A stretch of DNA of 64,000 bases from Pyxicephalus adspersus (Eukaryota; Chordata; Amphibia; Anura; Pyxicephalidae): assembly GCF_032062135.1 (NCBI RefSeq), contig NC_092859.1, forward strand, positions 105,902,471-105,966,470, in the 5' to 3' direction. The position numbers and the translations under genes were made by a program. Below, one piece after another: positions 28,701 through 43,280 of the stretch. The notes under the pieces were generated by a model. The model worked only from the letters and a program-made list of their open reading frames with translations. It was not told where the DNA came from and did not search any database. The first letter of the stretch is position 1, and each line of letters opens with the position of its first letter.

Positions 28701-31700
28701 GCTTTTTTCATCGAGACCTAACCGTAAATCCAAAGTGCTATATTTACTGCCAAGATGGGAAACAGAGTAACTGCTATCAGTAGAAGCGGGTGCTATTATG
28801 AGAGGTTGGTTTCTAATAACATCATAATGTGATGGGATTTTAGGCTCCATGTCTAATGCACCTTGTCTAGTTTTTTGCTGTAATAGTAAGAGTTGTGAAG
28901 CATGTTGATACGAAGGCTGTTGGGTAGGTGTAGACTGAGGCTGAGGGGTAAAAGATATTGTTGGCACAGCTTGGAAAGTTGGTTGGGTTTGGTATGATGA
29001 AACCTGTTGATGATATAAGGATGGCTGATAGTGGGATTGAGGAAACTGTGTTGGAGCTTGAGTAAGCAAAGTTGGAGTCTGATATTGGTACTGTGTGTAA
29101 GGGCTTGTTTGTGGAGCAAACTGAGTTTCTGTCTGAGTTTGTGGTGGTAAATAAGGACTGTATTCTGGTTGTGGGGCAGTTTGTGGTCTGTCAATGCCAA
29201 TATGGCTTTCTATTCTGGTAGGCCTGGTGTTACTGACCTCACTGTCTGACATGTAATCACGTTCTTCAGCAACACCTTGCAGGTAAGCTCTCTCTCTCTT
29301 TTCCCTCTCTTTCAGTAAAGCTTCCTTTCTCCTATTAATTCCCATCTCTAGGTATCTCAGTTTTGCATCAATTTCCTTTTCCTCTTCATCTAGTTCTGCT
29401 TGTTTCTTGCGCAGTTTTGATGATTCTCTTTCAACCAGATCCAATTCTCTGTCAATATCTTGCAGAATTTTAGCACGAGCCATGGTGGTCGTTCTGCAAA
29501 TTCTTCTTCGAGAAAGTGATCCAACTGTGCCATAAGGGGATTGCAAGCCATTACTAGCTTCTTCTGGTGGTGGGTTTGGCAGTGTTCTTTTTACCTTCTT
29601 TTGAGTACCACTTTGAATGGTTTTGCTCTAAGATAAAGTAAAATACAAAACAGCATCCGTCAGTATGTATTACCATACTACCATCATCTGAGTAAAATGC
29701 AAAACAGAAATCAGGAAATCAATTTCATCAAATGAAAAAAAACAGTCTTTACACCAAGACAAAAATATACTTTGGGTAACTGTAAACTTGTCCATTACAG
29801 CCTAAACACTTGCATCTATAACTGGTAAGCTATAATGGTATATAGTAGTATAGTTATGGTAAGATATGCTTAATTGTATAGTTTAAATATGCTTGGTGGT
29901 GATGATGTACCTTTTCTATATATTCCCCAGGATAAGAGCCACCCCTTTCATAAATAGGGTTTCTAGATTCCAAGTAAGTTCCCTGTCCATAGATCCCCAC
30001 AACACAGGGGTTAGATGAGGCTCTCTTCCCAATGATTGCTCTTTTTACCATTGGGGGGAAGGTTTATGGTTTATGCCAAAAAAGCTACATGATTTCTGCT
30101 CTATTTCCTATTCAAGAAAATTCCAAACCTACTGAAGTATCTGCCCTTAATATAAGGAGGAACCACACAATTTTTTTTTTTAAAAGGGGTTCTTGCAAAG
30201 TTTTATAAACTCCTATAAATGGCCACATTGGCATTTGGAAACATCTTTACAAGTGTTTGGAAATGGCTGCTCCCTGGATGTTACTGGTTTACTGCTGCTG
30301 ACCCTTACTTATCCTGAACATCCTGTTTGCTCACTGGTACTAAACCTAGTTTGACTGATCTTCTGCTGCAGGATTTTTCTGGTCCAGACTACACTTCTTC
30401 CTGCTTCAAAGTAGTTACCCTGCTTCCACAGGTCATCAACTGCTTACACTTGCTCACCCTAACTATGCTCCCAAGGACTACTGAGCTTCTGCTTAAGTTG
30501 TAGTGCCCGTTACCTTATCTCCTGCTTCATACATATACTTGTGGGGTGTAAATTGGGAGCCACAACTTGGCACCTGTTTGAAGTGTGACTTTGTTTCCTC
30601 AAAAGGCTAGCTCTGTAGGAAGGCTTTGTACACACGTTAGACTTTTGTCATTGGAAAGGATCTTTCATAATCCTTTCCAATGACAAAAGACTGAACGTTG
30701 CATGAACGAGCACTGTACATACAGCACCATTCCGTTCTATAGACAGGGGAGAACAAGTGAGTGTCACCCCGCTGCGCTTTCTCCCCTTCATTTGTATGGG
30801 AGCCATTCATTGTTCATGGATCCGTCAGGACAGATCCATGAACAACGTCGGACAAGCACTGTACACACCCTAACTAGGTGTGTACAATCTCAAACAATTG
30901 TAAAGAAGTGACACTAAAATGTGTTTGATTTCAAGATACTGTATTATAAGAAAGAGAAATATATTAGCTCATTTGTAAGACCATCAGTTTATGGTCTAAA
31001 ATTGAAACATTTGTTATTAAACAGAGTAGACCTGCAATGTTTTGTTAATATATTATGATGTAAAACAATTTAGGAAAAACAATAAAGCCACTCATGGTTA
31101 CAATGTTGTGAAGTAATAATACAGTACCACCAATCTCTCAAAACCATTAGAGGTACAGAAGTACAAGTTGGCATTCAAAAATCCAGCAACCTCCGGACCT
31201 GAGGAGTGTCAGGTTTTCGAAAACTCCGGATTTTTTTTATACTTACCTCCACACACAGGCCAGTCTTTCTCTTGCAGCACCAGCGGACATCTGGCACAGT
31301 TCCAGGTAGCAGGCAGCAGGGACGTCTCAACGTGTATTTAGTTTAACTAGCAAACCTAACAGCTGTTTCTGCAGAACAGCGCCATCAAAACATCAGTGGC
31401 CAAACAGTGTAATGCAGTCCCTGTATTGTAAACATGTTTCAAAATTCATGGCAGAATTTTTGATTGTCAACCTCTATAATTTTATTGCAAAATGACTGGA
31501 AATTTATTAGGTTTGTTTTAATACAAAAACAATCACACTCCCCCATATATTAAAGTCAAAGAGGTATTTAAATTCTTTAAATAATGCATGTGTTTAAAAA
31601 GAACAGGAAGACTCCTGGACTACCAAAACTTGAACAAGTAATGAATGATGTGATCACACAACTAGAGTCTGCATAGCCCCAAGCTGACGTTTTTGGACAA

Positions 31701-31771
31701 TTGATATCTTGGTTGGTTAGTATGTTTAAAGTTTGATGTAAATATAATTAGTATGAAGTAGGCTTTATTAA

Positions 31772-31819
<48 letters not shown>

Positions 31820-33619
31820 CTCTTCTTCTATGGTGGCTCTTGTAAAATGAATCTGTAGAAACAATATAATATGACATTAGAAAGAGTTATTTATACAACC
31901 AACACACTGTCAACTAGCTTTTATTTCAGAGCCATCCAATCATCCACACAGCCTCTGGCCACCATTGCTATATTGGTCAAACTAAAAAAAATGCTCACTG
32001 TAGCAAAACTAAGGTTTCAAAGTGTTTTGCAACTGATACACTTCACCAGGAACACATACATGCATGTCTCCCTTTTCGTCCACTCCACTCTGTTTCTAGT
32101 AATGTCTTTTATTCTTTGTCTGTAAATATCAGCTAGTTTTTACCTAATCAGCATCTGTCAGTATGCATTACCACACTATCATCATCTGTCTACCAAATTT
32201 TCTGCCCCAAGGAGCTTACAATCTATGAGATCCCTATAAATCAAAACATAGCAAAATATGGCACTGAAAGTGGGGCATTTTGATGCACCACAACCAAAAA
32301 GAACAGTTAAAACATCAGTTTATTAAAGTACATATTGGAAAAAAAATTCACAAACACATTTTAGAAATTACATTATTCACAGACATATTCTAAAAATGGC
32401 ATTATACATATATATTCCAAAAAAAACAACAGCATAATAGTCATATATAGTGTAGGCCAATCAAAGCATGAGCAAGAAAAGTAGTAATCTTCATAATGTC
32501 TCTCGATCTGATGAAGCAGACTTTATTCTGTGAAACACGTAATCTACTTTTTTGCTTTGTGTTTGTGATACGTATTTTTAATATTGTACTAGAATAAATT
32601 GATGTTTTAACCTCTTTTGGTTGTGGTGCGTCAAATTAAGCATTTTTGGTGCCATATTTTGATTCAATGAATGACAGGCTTTACAGTACAAACACGAAAA
32701 TGAAGGTTTGCACTTAATGAAACTATCACTAGCACTCCTCTGCCATCTCTAATGGGTAAATAGTCAAGGAGGTATAATCTTCTGAATTCTGATGAGAAAT
32801 TGATGTATTCAGGAGTGCTTATCCCATGTGTTCCTTCCAACCCCTAATGGTTCCTCTGCCTCTCTGTTGTTTTTTTTATTTATTGATAAAACTTGGTAAG
32901 GAAACTCTTCTAAGAGGATGAAATTCTCAAAACACCGAGATGGAGAGGTACCAGCCAGGAGCTATGACAAGGTAGACCAGCATATATGCAAAAATCAGTC
33001 CATATAGATATATGTGAGCTGCATTAATTGACTTGTTTTTGAAGCTGCCTTACTTCAGTGCATTGAATATAACTATTCTTTAACAAGCAGGTACAAATCA
33101 GGCGATCAAGACACATTTTTTTGACAATGATTGCTCTTGGCCTGCCATTTGTGTTTAACCTTTAGCATGTAAAACAATCTGACTCACTGACCAAAAATAA
33201 ATAATAATAAAGTATGATACTCTATAAGCATATAGGATGCAAAAAAAAAGAACCGAACATAAAGAAAACATTTTGCATGGAATGTGAGCAGGGAATTAAT
33301 TGAATGGTAAATTATAAGCAGTTATGTTTCTGCTACCACTGAGTTACAGTCTCTGGACACTCTTTTTTTTTAATTCATTAGGCAACAAGTATGAGTTAAG
33401 CTGAACCTTGAAATGTTAAACTGTCATTTTAAATTGAATAGTTTGTTTTTCCTTATAATTAGGAAACAAATTTAAGCAAAATAATCCAAGCTGACTTTTC
33501 AGTACTACTTTTTCAGCTGACTTTTTCAGTACTACTCAGTATTACTTTACCCAACAGCAAAACATCAGTGCAAGTGCATTTCAAGTGGCTAATAAACCAA
33601 TATGGTATGGGGTATATGT

Positions 33620-33666
<47 letters not shown>

Positions 33667-36600
33667 TAACTGTAATATATTTTATGGCAGCTAAACTAAT
33701 GCTTTATGGCTTAGTAAATTAATTCTAATTCAATTAGGCATTTGTGTATGTGTTTAAACATTTAAAGGGATATATATATATATACGTTTGAATAGATATT
33801 GCAATAAATGTTGGGTGATGTTGAAAAACTGAGATGACCAGTGTCTGCTATATTGTAGATCTAAAGCCCCAATTTTTTTTTTATACTTCAAAATAGAATT
33901 GCATATAACAGGGAAAACATTTTTCCCATTTTTTTCTTCCTGTGTCTCATTTACAAGATTTCCTTTCAATTCCATTTCCTGTATACTCAACAGAAAACAA
34001 ATGAATATGAATGGGAAATCCCAACCTAAACAGCTGTCATGGGAACAAGGGTTTCCATTGGAAAATTTTCTTTCTATTTCTCTTTAGGTGGCAACTCAAA
34101 ATTTTGAAGTTACCCTAACTTTTAATTTCTGGTGACATTGGTAATCCAGACAGTTTAAAGGCATAAATGTACCAAACTGGTTCACGGACAGAAAAAGTAA
34201 AAAAAGTTTTACCATTTACCATTCTATCAAAATCTAAAAAAAATTGTTTTGCTTTCAATTAGACTTTAATATCAACTACAGATTTTTTTAAAAAATGATG
34301 TGTCATGTAAAACATATCTAGGAAACAAAAGTTCTTACTGTATATCCATCTGAATACTGGAACTGTGTTCTTGCAATATCTTCTGCAGTTGGGCTTAAAG
34401 GCTTAGGATCTGATAAGGAGCGTTGCATACCCTTTGCACTTTTTGGACTTGGTGGTGGAATCTGTACATTATCAGAATGTTGATTGCCAATGTCATCAGT
34501 CATGGTCTTGGAATATGGAACAAAGGCAGATTCCAGAGCTTTGCTAGGTGAAACAGGTGATATTGGTGAATAAAGCACCTTGGGAGATTTTGGTGGGGAT
34601 GGTGCAACCTGCAGGGAAGAATCTGCCCTAAGGTGTGAGGAGTAGCCTATTTCTAATGGAGTTGGACGTCTTTTATCCCTTTGTGATACATCAGCCATAT
34701 ACTGGGGACTTTGTCCATCTATTTCTGTCTGACAACCCAAGCTTTCTCCTTTGAAATTTTTTTCTGGAGCAGAAATATGTTTAACTATTTCAACTTTTGA
34801 GTCAACTTTTGCTCTTATAGAAGGTGTTCTTATTGTTCCTAATGGCTCTGTTTGTACTGAAGTCTCAGAGACTGTTTGTATAGCGATGCTAGATACTTTG
34901 GAAAATGATCTAGATTTATCACTATCAGGGGTACCATCAGGGTATTTTCCAGAACGTGATTTTCTTCTTTGTCTTGTAGGTATGTCCCAGTCATCTTGAT
35001 CCTCATCATCAGTTTGCACACTTGTATCAACTCCCTTCTTTGACCTTCTTCTTCTTCCTGTATATCTGTTTTCAGCTCCATCCTCATCATCAGTTTGTAC
35101 ACCACTATCTACTATCAGTTTGTAAGATCTGGGTTCTTCCTGAATAGCACCATCTGATTCATCATACATGCCACTTAGTCTTGGCATTGAACTTCTCTTC
35201 TTCAGCTGTCTTTCCTCATTAACCTCCACATCTTTTAAAGACATTTCTGAAACAGAGCTAAATATACCTGGCCTTTGAATATACTGCTTAACACCGTCTG
35301 ATTGTACAGTATACCATGCCTCATTTGGAGCAACCTCAATGCCTGCAACTGTCGCTGATGTAGTTGGATTGTGATCAACAGTCCAGAACTGTCCATCCTC
35401 CGGTGCCACATACTGGCCTTCTAAAATTGCTTGCTCAGATGTTGCTTGAGGAGGAGTACTGTCAGGGTCATAATTTAACTGGTACAATTGGCGCAGTTTT
35501 TGCTCCTCTAATTGCTGGTGAAGTTGCTGCTGAAGTTGCTGAATCTGTTCAAGATGTAGTTGCTGCTGAGCTAGTGTCTCCTGTCTCATCATGAACTGAG
35601 CCTGCCTTTCCTCCTCTTGTTGGTACAAAAGGTGTTGCTTCATGGACTGCAGTTCCTCCAGTTTTTGCTGAACCATTAAAGTTTCTTGTTCTCTAAATCT
35701 TTGTATTTCTTGACGTTCCCATTCCAATTCCTCAGCCAGTCTTTGCTGTTTTAGTTTCTCCAGCTCTAAAAGCTCACGTTGAATGTGAAGGTTCTGTTGT
35801 TTACCATCCTCCGATGACAACATGAAGGATGATTCATCTTCAGTCATCTCAGAGTAGGTTTCAGACTCTGATGTTAAAAGCGAAACAAGATCAGCTTGTG
35901 TGCTTGCTGCAACCTCAACAGGGAATGTTTGTAAACTAGTTTCAACTACTGACATTACATCAGTCACATCTCCTGTTCCTGAGGTAAAAATACTGTATGT
36001 CCTGGGCAGTGGCTGAGTCTGGTTCAAACTTGAAGTTATTGTGTCACTGGTAATGAAGCTAGATAAGTCATTTACAGTTGTACTGAAAATAGATCCTGGT
36101 TGCGTGGTAATAGCAAATGTTGAGGGCACTGGACTGGAAACTGATGAATAAACAACTCCATTAGAAGACCTCAAGACACTCCCCATACCATATGGTGAAA
36201 CTAAAGGAGTCATTCGTGCTTGTGAATACTGGGGTGCACTTATTCCAAGGCCAGAAATGACTTGTCTTGTCTCTGGATATGCCCCTGATGTCTTGATTTG
36301 GTAATTCAAAGCCTCACCTGAAATTATAGGGTATAGTTACAGTTCCATTTCCTATAAACATTCATGTGTATTGGTTCGGATAGCCATCCAGTCTTGATGA
36401 AATACATGGATAAAATTGCATGCAAATCTCCAAGGATAATGATTTACTTGGACAAGAAGCAAAATCATATTTGGAACATGCAGGCACATGCATGAGCCTG
36501 AGAGCAAAACATATACATAAAATGGAAAATAAAATACACCAGTACTCAAAAAACTTTGCCACAATGTTGCAAAAATAAAAATGACAGAAAAAAAATAAAC

Positions 36601-39600
36601 AAATTGCTATCCGGACATGAGACGGGGAACACCAAAAGCACATTTTAAGGAAAGATTTGCTGGCACATCATACTGACCTGTAGTCACTTTCCCAGATGTA
36701 AGGTCTACAGCAACATCAGCAATTCCACCAGGATAATCAAAAGTATTTTTGCTTTTGTACAAAAATAGTCCAGCTTCAGCTAAATTTGTGTCAGACATAG
36801 AGGGTTTCATGCCCCCATCACCCCTAAATCCTGAAATCCCAGGACGATCATATTGATAATGGTCATCTCTGTAGCCAAATCGGTCTTCCGGTAAAGTTGT
36901 GGATGGTTGTTGAGAAATGCAACTTCTTCCAAATGGTAAGTTATACACAACATCACAACATACAGCTCTTCTGCCTGCAGTTAGGTCCACAGGTTTATCA
37001 TCCTCCTCAACTATTTCAGTTACAATTGCTGATGTTGTGTCATCCATAGTTACCATTGTTCTAAGAGATTTTGTTGTGCTAAGATCAACTACACCACTAT
37101 CGACTGACTCTTGAGATGTTGATATATCTATACAACCATCTGTTACAGTACCTGAGGAAACTGAGAATGGTTTTGTCATTGAATGTGCAGGAGCCCCCAT
37201 TGATAAGTTAATTGGCACTTCTACTTCCACAGGAAACCCTACATATTCCTCTTGAAACTGTCTAGCAGTTGTCAGTTGTAAAGGTTCTTTCATGGAATTA
37301 CCTAAATCCACTAGGCTATCTAAACTTGATGTGTAACTTACAGTTGTTGCACATGTCATCACAGTAACAGATTCGGTAACCAGTAAAACAGAAGAAATAA
37401 CTGGTGATGCAGTGCTAAGGTTTACAACAGCAGGCTGGACAGCGCTTACTGGCCGTGTAAGAACACTATGGGATGCAGATTGACGCTTTCCATCAAGAGT
37501 AGCAGAAGAAAGATCCATGCAGCTATCAGCCTCAACATCTGTACTTTTATAATCTACCTTGGTCAAGGTACGTAAATCCATTATATCACTTGTTTCATTA
37601 ACTTTTGCTTTATATGTTGACTGACTCTGCTGCATCGTTGTGTTTTCAGTATAAATAGTTTCTGAAATGTTAGGGAATTCAGAGACTGTGCTTTGAGCTA
37701 ATGAGACAGTAGATCTGGTTATTTCTTTTGGTATAATTTGAGGGGAACTGCAAAGCACATCTGGTTTTTGAGATACTGGTACTTTCTCATTTCTAGTAAA
37801 AGGTGCAGTAGAGAACACAGTTTCTGTAGTTTGTGGAATTTTATCATTTACAGATGTTTGTAGTGGCCAGCATGTTGTTGTTTGAGTTATATCACCATCA
37901 GTTGGGGTACCAGGTTCAGAAGGCAATGTTATAACAACATAGGTTTCCTGTGAAGGTTTGGTTAGTCTTGGTGAGGATTTATTAGAATGAGGTGAAAGAG
38001 GAGATGAAGGAGAAGGTAACACATAATCTGTGGTGGCAGTCAAGTTTAAAGTTAAAGGTGTGGCTGAAGAATGTGCTGGTGTTTTCTGTTGTGCTTCTGC
38101 TTTCTTTTGCATAGGAACCTGGGGTTCAGAATGCATAGGTTTTATTTTTTGAGGCCCAAATGTTTCCACTGGTTTATGACTGAATACTAATCCAGCTGGA
38201 ATTGAAGATGGCTTTGGAGGAACTGGTGGGGGTGTAGCATGAGATTTGGCTGGAGAACCAGAAGTATTTTTAAAAGGTGAGGCTACATGAGAACTTTCTG
38301 CACTGGATACAACTGCAGAAGTTGTTTTTGCTGCTGCTGCTACTGTAGATGGAATTTTAGGTGCAGGCCTTTTTTTTGAATACATTGGCTTAGGCTGAGT
38401 TGGTGGAGGTAATGGCGGTGGTGGTGGAGGAGGTGGTGAAGGAGCACAAGATGTCAAAGGAACAGGAGAGTCTGTTGGGGTGCTTCTAAAGAAAGACATT
38501 ACTTTAGATGTGACAGAGGGAACTGTTGATACAACTGATGGTAGTTTGGGTGCTGTAGTTATTGTATCTATAACTGCTGTGGAAGTCATTGTGTGATTCA
38601 TTGACACAGTGCATTCTGTCTTTATTTGAGTATCTTTTTTTACAGAAATGCTGTCAATAATTGTATCTGCTTTACGTTTTGTTTCCAAACCTGTTTTTAC
38701 ACTTTCAGGTCTACTTTGTAAATCATCTAAAGAAATTTGCTCAGTTGTGACATCCTTGAGCCGAGAAATATCAGGTACTGAAATAATAATATGATCTTCA
38801 ATGGATTTTTCAGTACCTTGAGATCGTATTTCGGACTTAGTAAAAGATGAATCCATTTCTGATACAACAGCAGAGTCAGGTTTAGTCTCAGTTTTAAGGT
38901 CAACATTTGGTGACACACTCTCACTGAAATCAAATTGGCCATTTACACATTTTTCAGTGCTTTCCGAACCAGTATTTTCAGAAGCTTTTTCTGTAGCATA
39001 GACAATAACTACATCATCTTCAAGTTCAGCTGTAAAGTGCTGTGTTATTTTCACATCTGGAATAGAAATTGTATTGGAAGAGGACTATCCTGTTGAAATA
39101 GAAGAAGCAATGATTTCTGGTTTATCTATATCTACTGTAACAGAAGGTACTACATTGGTTTTAACACTAAAGTCATTTCTAGGCTGTGTTGGACTTGATC
39201 CTGGTGTTAGCTGTAGGTTTTGGCAGCTAATATGATCATATAAACCTGAAATGGCATCCCCAGTTGGTATTTCTTCAGTGTTATCCAAATTAATAATCTC
39301 ATGGCTTTCTGGAACAATGTAGGAACTTGAAACTATATCTTCTTGAGGCACAATAGTATGAAATACTTCAGTTGTAAAACATTCATCCTGTACATTAATG
39401 ATAGTCTGAACAGAATCCCTGCAAATGTCCCCTACAGAACTATTTTTTAGCTCTTTTAGTCTATATTCCTGATCCTTGGAACATAATATATTTGAATTTA
39501 GGCTTTCATCATAATTTTCTTCAACTAAAGATTCATAGATATAATCTTCAATCAACATGCCTCCATATAAAGGTTCTTTCTCAAAAACTTCCTCTGTTTC

Positions 39601-42600
39601 CTTCTCATTCTGGTAAAGCTTAGCTTTATACAAAATTTCCTCATATGCTTCCTCTGCACTTTTTAGAGCTTGTTGACCATTTTTGTTTTCGGATATAGCA
39701 ACAGTAGTTACATCTGTAGGAGAATATAATGATACTGAAGTAGGCAACTTGTATACCTTTTGCACTTCTATGATCTTTTCTGGACTTATTTCAAAACCTT
39801 CTGGCTCTGATTCAATACTAGGGGAATACTCAGAACATGATGATCTATGAAGTTCTTCCATTTCAGCTGCTTGGCGTAATTCTTCAGTTGGGGAAGCATC
39901 TTCAATAGGAGAAAGGTTACTAGGAGGTGTCTTTGGTCTCTCTCTTCTACGCTGTGCCCTTAATTCATCCTTATCTTTTTTGGATTTTTTACTAGAGCTT
40001 TTCCTTTGCTGCTGTTCTATTTCCCTTTGTTTTTCTTGCTCCTTTAGAAGTTCTTCCTCTTCTCTTAACTCCTCCTCTTCAGAAGAGTCTTCAATAGTTG
40101 GAAGAACAGGCCCATGGGATCGGTGTCTAGCTTTTCTATGCTGCTTACTTTCACCTGACATTTTCTTATGACTTGGACTGCTATCACTGTCTTCATCTAG
40201 TGATGACACTGATGTAGGAGATGTACCTGGAGTGAAACTTGAAGCATGAAGACTTGAAGATCTTTCTTCACGTGATCTGTCCTCTGGAGAATCTGTTAAA
40301 CTCTCCATTTCCAGTTCTGGTTCTTCATCATAATACAGTGTAGTAGATTGTTTACCAGAATCTTCAGGGTAAGTATTGGAAACTGTACTATTTAGTTCAA
40401 TAGTTTTAAACCTACGGAGACCTCCACCTCCACTAACTGAAAGCTCTTCACTCTCTTGACTTTTAGTCTCTCTAAATTTTGGCTCTGGACTTTCATCATA
40501 TGCTTCCTCATCTTCATCTGCTTCATCATCATCATCATGCCACGAATGTCGCCGTATTCCATCATCATCATAACTTGTACTGCTTTTCTTTGTTAATCGT
40601 TTGGATTTTGAGGTTACTACTTTTGCCTTTTCTTTTTTCTGACTTTCATTAACACTTATTTCTTTTAATTTTGTTCTTATAAACTCATCATCCTCAGATC
40701 CAGATGCATCCTCATCAGCACTCATTTCGATTATTTGCTTACGAATAAAATCTTCATCATCTCCAGAACCTTGACTGTCATCATGTTTGAAATCATCACT
40801 ACTTGAAGATTCATTGCTAGTTCTTCTTTTCCTCTGTGGAACAGGGGAATTTTCACTTTCGCTGCTGTCATCTAAGGAATCATGTCGTCTATAATTAGTA
40901 ACATCTTTTCCTGAATTTACACTGTCTTTCTGAACCTTCCTTGAAGCCTGAATTCGTTTACCATGGTCTTTTAATGCCATCTCCTCTTCTTTTTGAATTT
41001 CTTCAAGTTCTTCATCTTCAGAACTATAGGATTCTGGAGTGATTGGTAATATTTTAGTTTTAGGTCGGTCATGGGTTTGTCCAGTATATTTTCCATATAA
41101 ATCAATGCCTTTCATATTTTTCTCATCGGCAAAAACACTTGTTTGAGCTTCTAAAATTGATAAAACTGTACTCTCTAGCTTAGCTAAATCTGATGGACTG
41201 GAGGGGCTGATCTCATGTGAAAGGGTCTCCTTCTTGGTTTGTTCCTTATTCAAATCTTTTTCATCACTTGGAATTAAACTTGGTATTTCTCCAAGTGAAC
41301 CAGATATGCCATCTGATGAATATCCTGTATCACTTAGACCTTGTGGGCTTTTCTGTTGTTGTGAATTTGAAGTGTCCGATTTATCATCTTCCTTTTCCTA
41401 AAAAAACAAACAGAAAAATGAACCTTTCCATGAACCAAGAAATAGAGTTTATTAAAAAAAAAAGACAGAAAAAAACACAAGAGTGCTTATAAATCTGGCC
41501 ATCTGATAATGCTGACACAGTGATGTTATTTATATATTAGATGAAAAATATTTTAGCAGTGGAAGAGGCAAATGTTTAACCTCTGTGCTCTTCTTGCCAC
41601 AAAAAAGTAGTACATAGAAATAGTAGAAGTAGTGTAAAAAAAAAGTACAAAATTCTGCACTGCAGGCACAACTCTCATTTCATTTATGAAGATTCCTCTC
41701 AGTCTTCTAGCTAAAACATAAAACACAGAACAGGCACAGAGGCCATGAAATAGATTATCTAAAGTACCTCAGCTTGGAATATTAGAAAAAAGTGAAGACC
41801 GGTCACAAATTCATTGATTTTAAAGATTTGTCAATTATTATTTGATTATTTATAGTATAGTTGAATAGCACAAATGTACGTGCGCTATGCTAGCTACAGA
41901 AACAATAAATGCCAGAAATGAGACATATTGGATAAAATGATTTTCCACTTTGTTAGAGAATCATTTTCCACAGATAATTGTTTTTCATGCAATGTAAGCA
42001 ACAGTTGCCGAACATGTTTAGCATGCAGGACAGTTACAGTCTAAAAATATCTGCTACTGTTTAAAGCGGAAAAGAAAATGTTGTCAAATAACTTCAAAAT
42101 GTACAGTTTACAAAAGAAAAAGAAAAAAGAATATCTGTAATTTCCCTATTACTTGTCATGTGAAAACAGACCATTTGTTGAAGATTATCTTGAGAGCAAT
42201 ATTTTCAGCACTCAAGAACCAATCTTTAACAGGGACCTAAACTAAAATGTTTACTTCACATAAAAGGGTAGACAACCCTTTTATGTAAAGCAAAAATGTT
42301 ATTCTTTTTTCCCTGCAACACCTTTAAAAAAAAAAAAAAAAAAAAGATAAAGCTCCTCCCTTGGGGGCACAGAGCCTCCTGGGGTGCCTACAGCACGCAT
42401 CCCAGGAGGTTTCCGGCTGCTCCAGGCAATGTCTGACATGCACACTGACCAGGAAAAATCCCAAGCTCATGCATGCACAGTAAGATTGGTCCTCCCACTC
42501 CCCTCTACACCAGGCTATGTCACCCAATCTCGCACCTGCGCAGTGCGAGATCAGGTGACAAAGCCAGAAGGCAAAAGAATAAAGCTGAACATGGCGGTGC

Positions 42601-43236
42601 TTGATCACGCCAGGACAAAGACTGATAAGAATGGCGCAGGATCTCCAGCGGGATCTGAAGATAAGTAGGTAAGTGTGATTTTTTTTTTATTGGTAGTTTA
42701 GCTCCGCTTTAGCAATAACAAGCAATTTTTTAAATAAGCCTAGTCAAAAAAAGATATTTTAGTTTTGGATAGTGTGGATTTTTTTCTCATTGGTGTCTTT
42801 GCCCTAATTCCGGGGATTTTGTTACCCTTACTGTCCTAGAGACAAAGGTTTACAGGGACATAAAAATTCCCCCAAAAATGCAGGTTTTAGAAACACAATT
42901 CCCCCCAAGCAGGTTTAAGAAACAGAACTTTATAGACATATATTTTTAAAAAAGACTATACAATACTATTGAAATAAATTTTCTACCCAAGAAAAACAAA
43001 GAAGATTTAAATTCATAAAAAAAGAAAATATTTAATGCATCAAAAAGCTATCAGTAGTATACAATGTAGTGTTTTCTTTCAATAACTTTTGGTTATATAA
43101 TAAACCAAAAGTTTTTTTTAAAGGCATTAAAAAAAAAACACATTTTTACTTTATATACAAAGGTTGTCTACTTTAGGTATCAAAAACAAAAAATGGTTAA
43201 AAAAAGTTACCAACCCTATTATTGGTGGCTCCAATA

Positions 43237-43280
<44 letters not shown>

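Larger units (their letters stand above)
29628..34338 (-). other. PCLO intron, 4.7 kb
   Basis: Contains a MITE (30621-30872), a tetranucleotide microsatellite, a long inverted-repeat element (32252-32661) and an AT microsatellite. The segment 30200-30600 is GC-richer and repeat-like but unidentified. The remainder shows nothing recognisable. Confidence 0.7.

Noticed and set aside
36607..36677. Extension of the giant exon's open frame past the donor
   Set aside because: The reading continues about 23 codons into the intron ([10 protein letters not shown] onward), but CAG|GTCAGT and the next exon's phase fit mammalian splicing.
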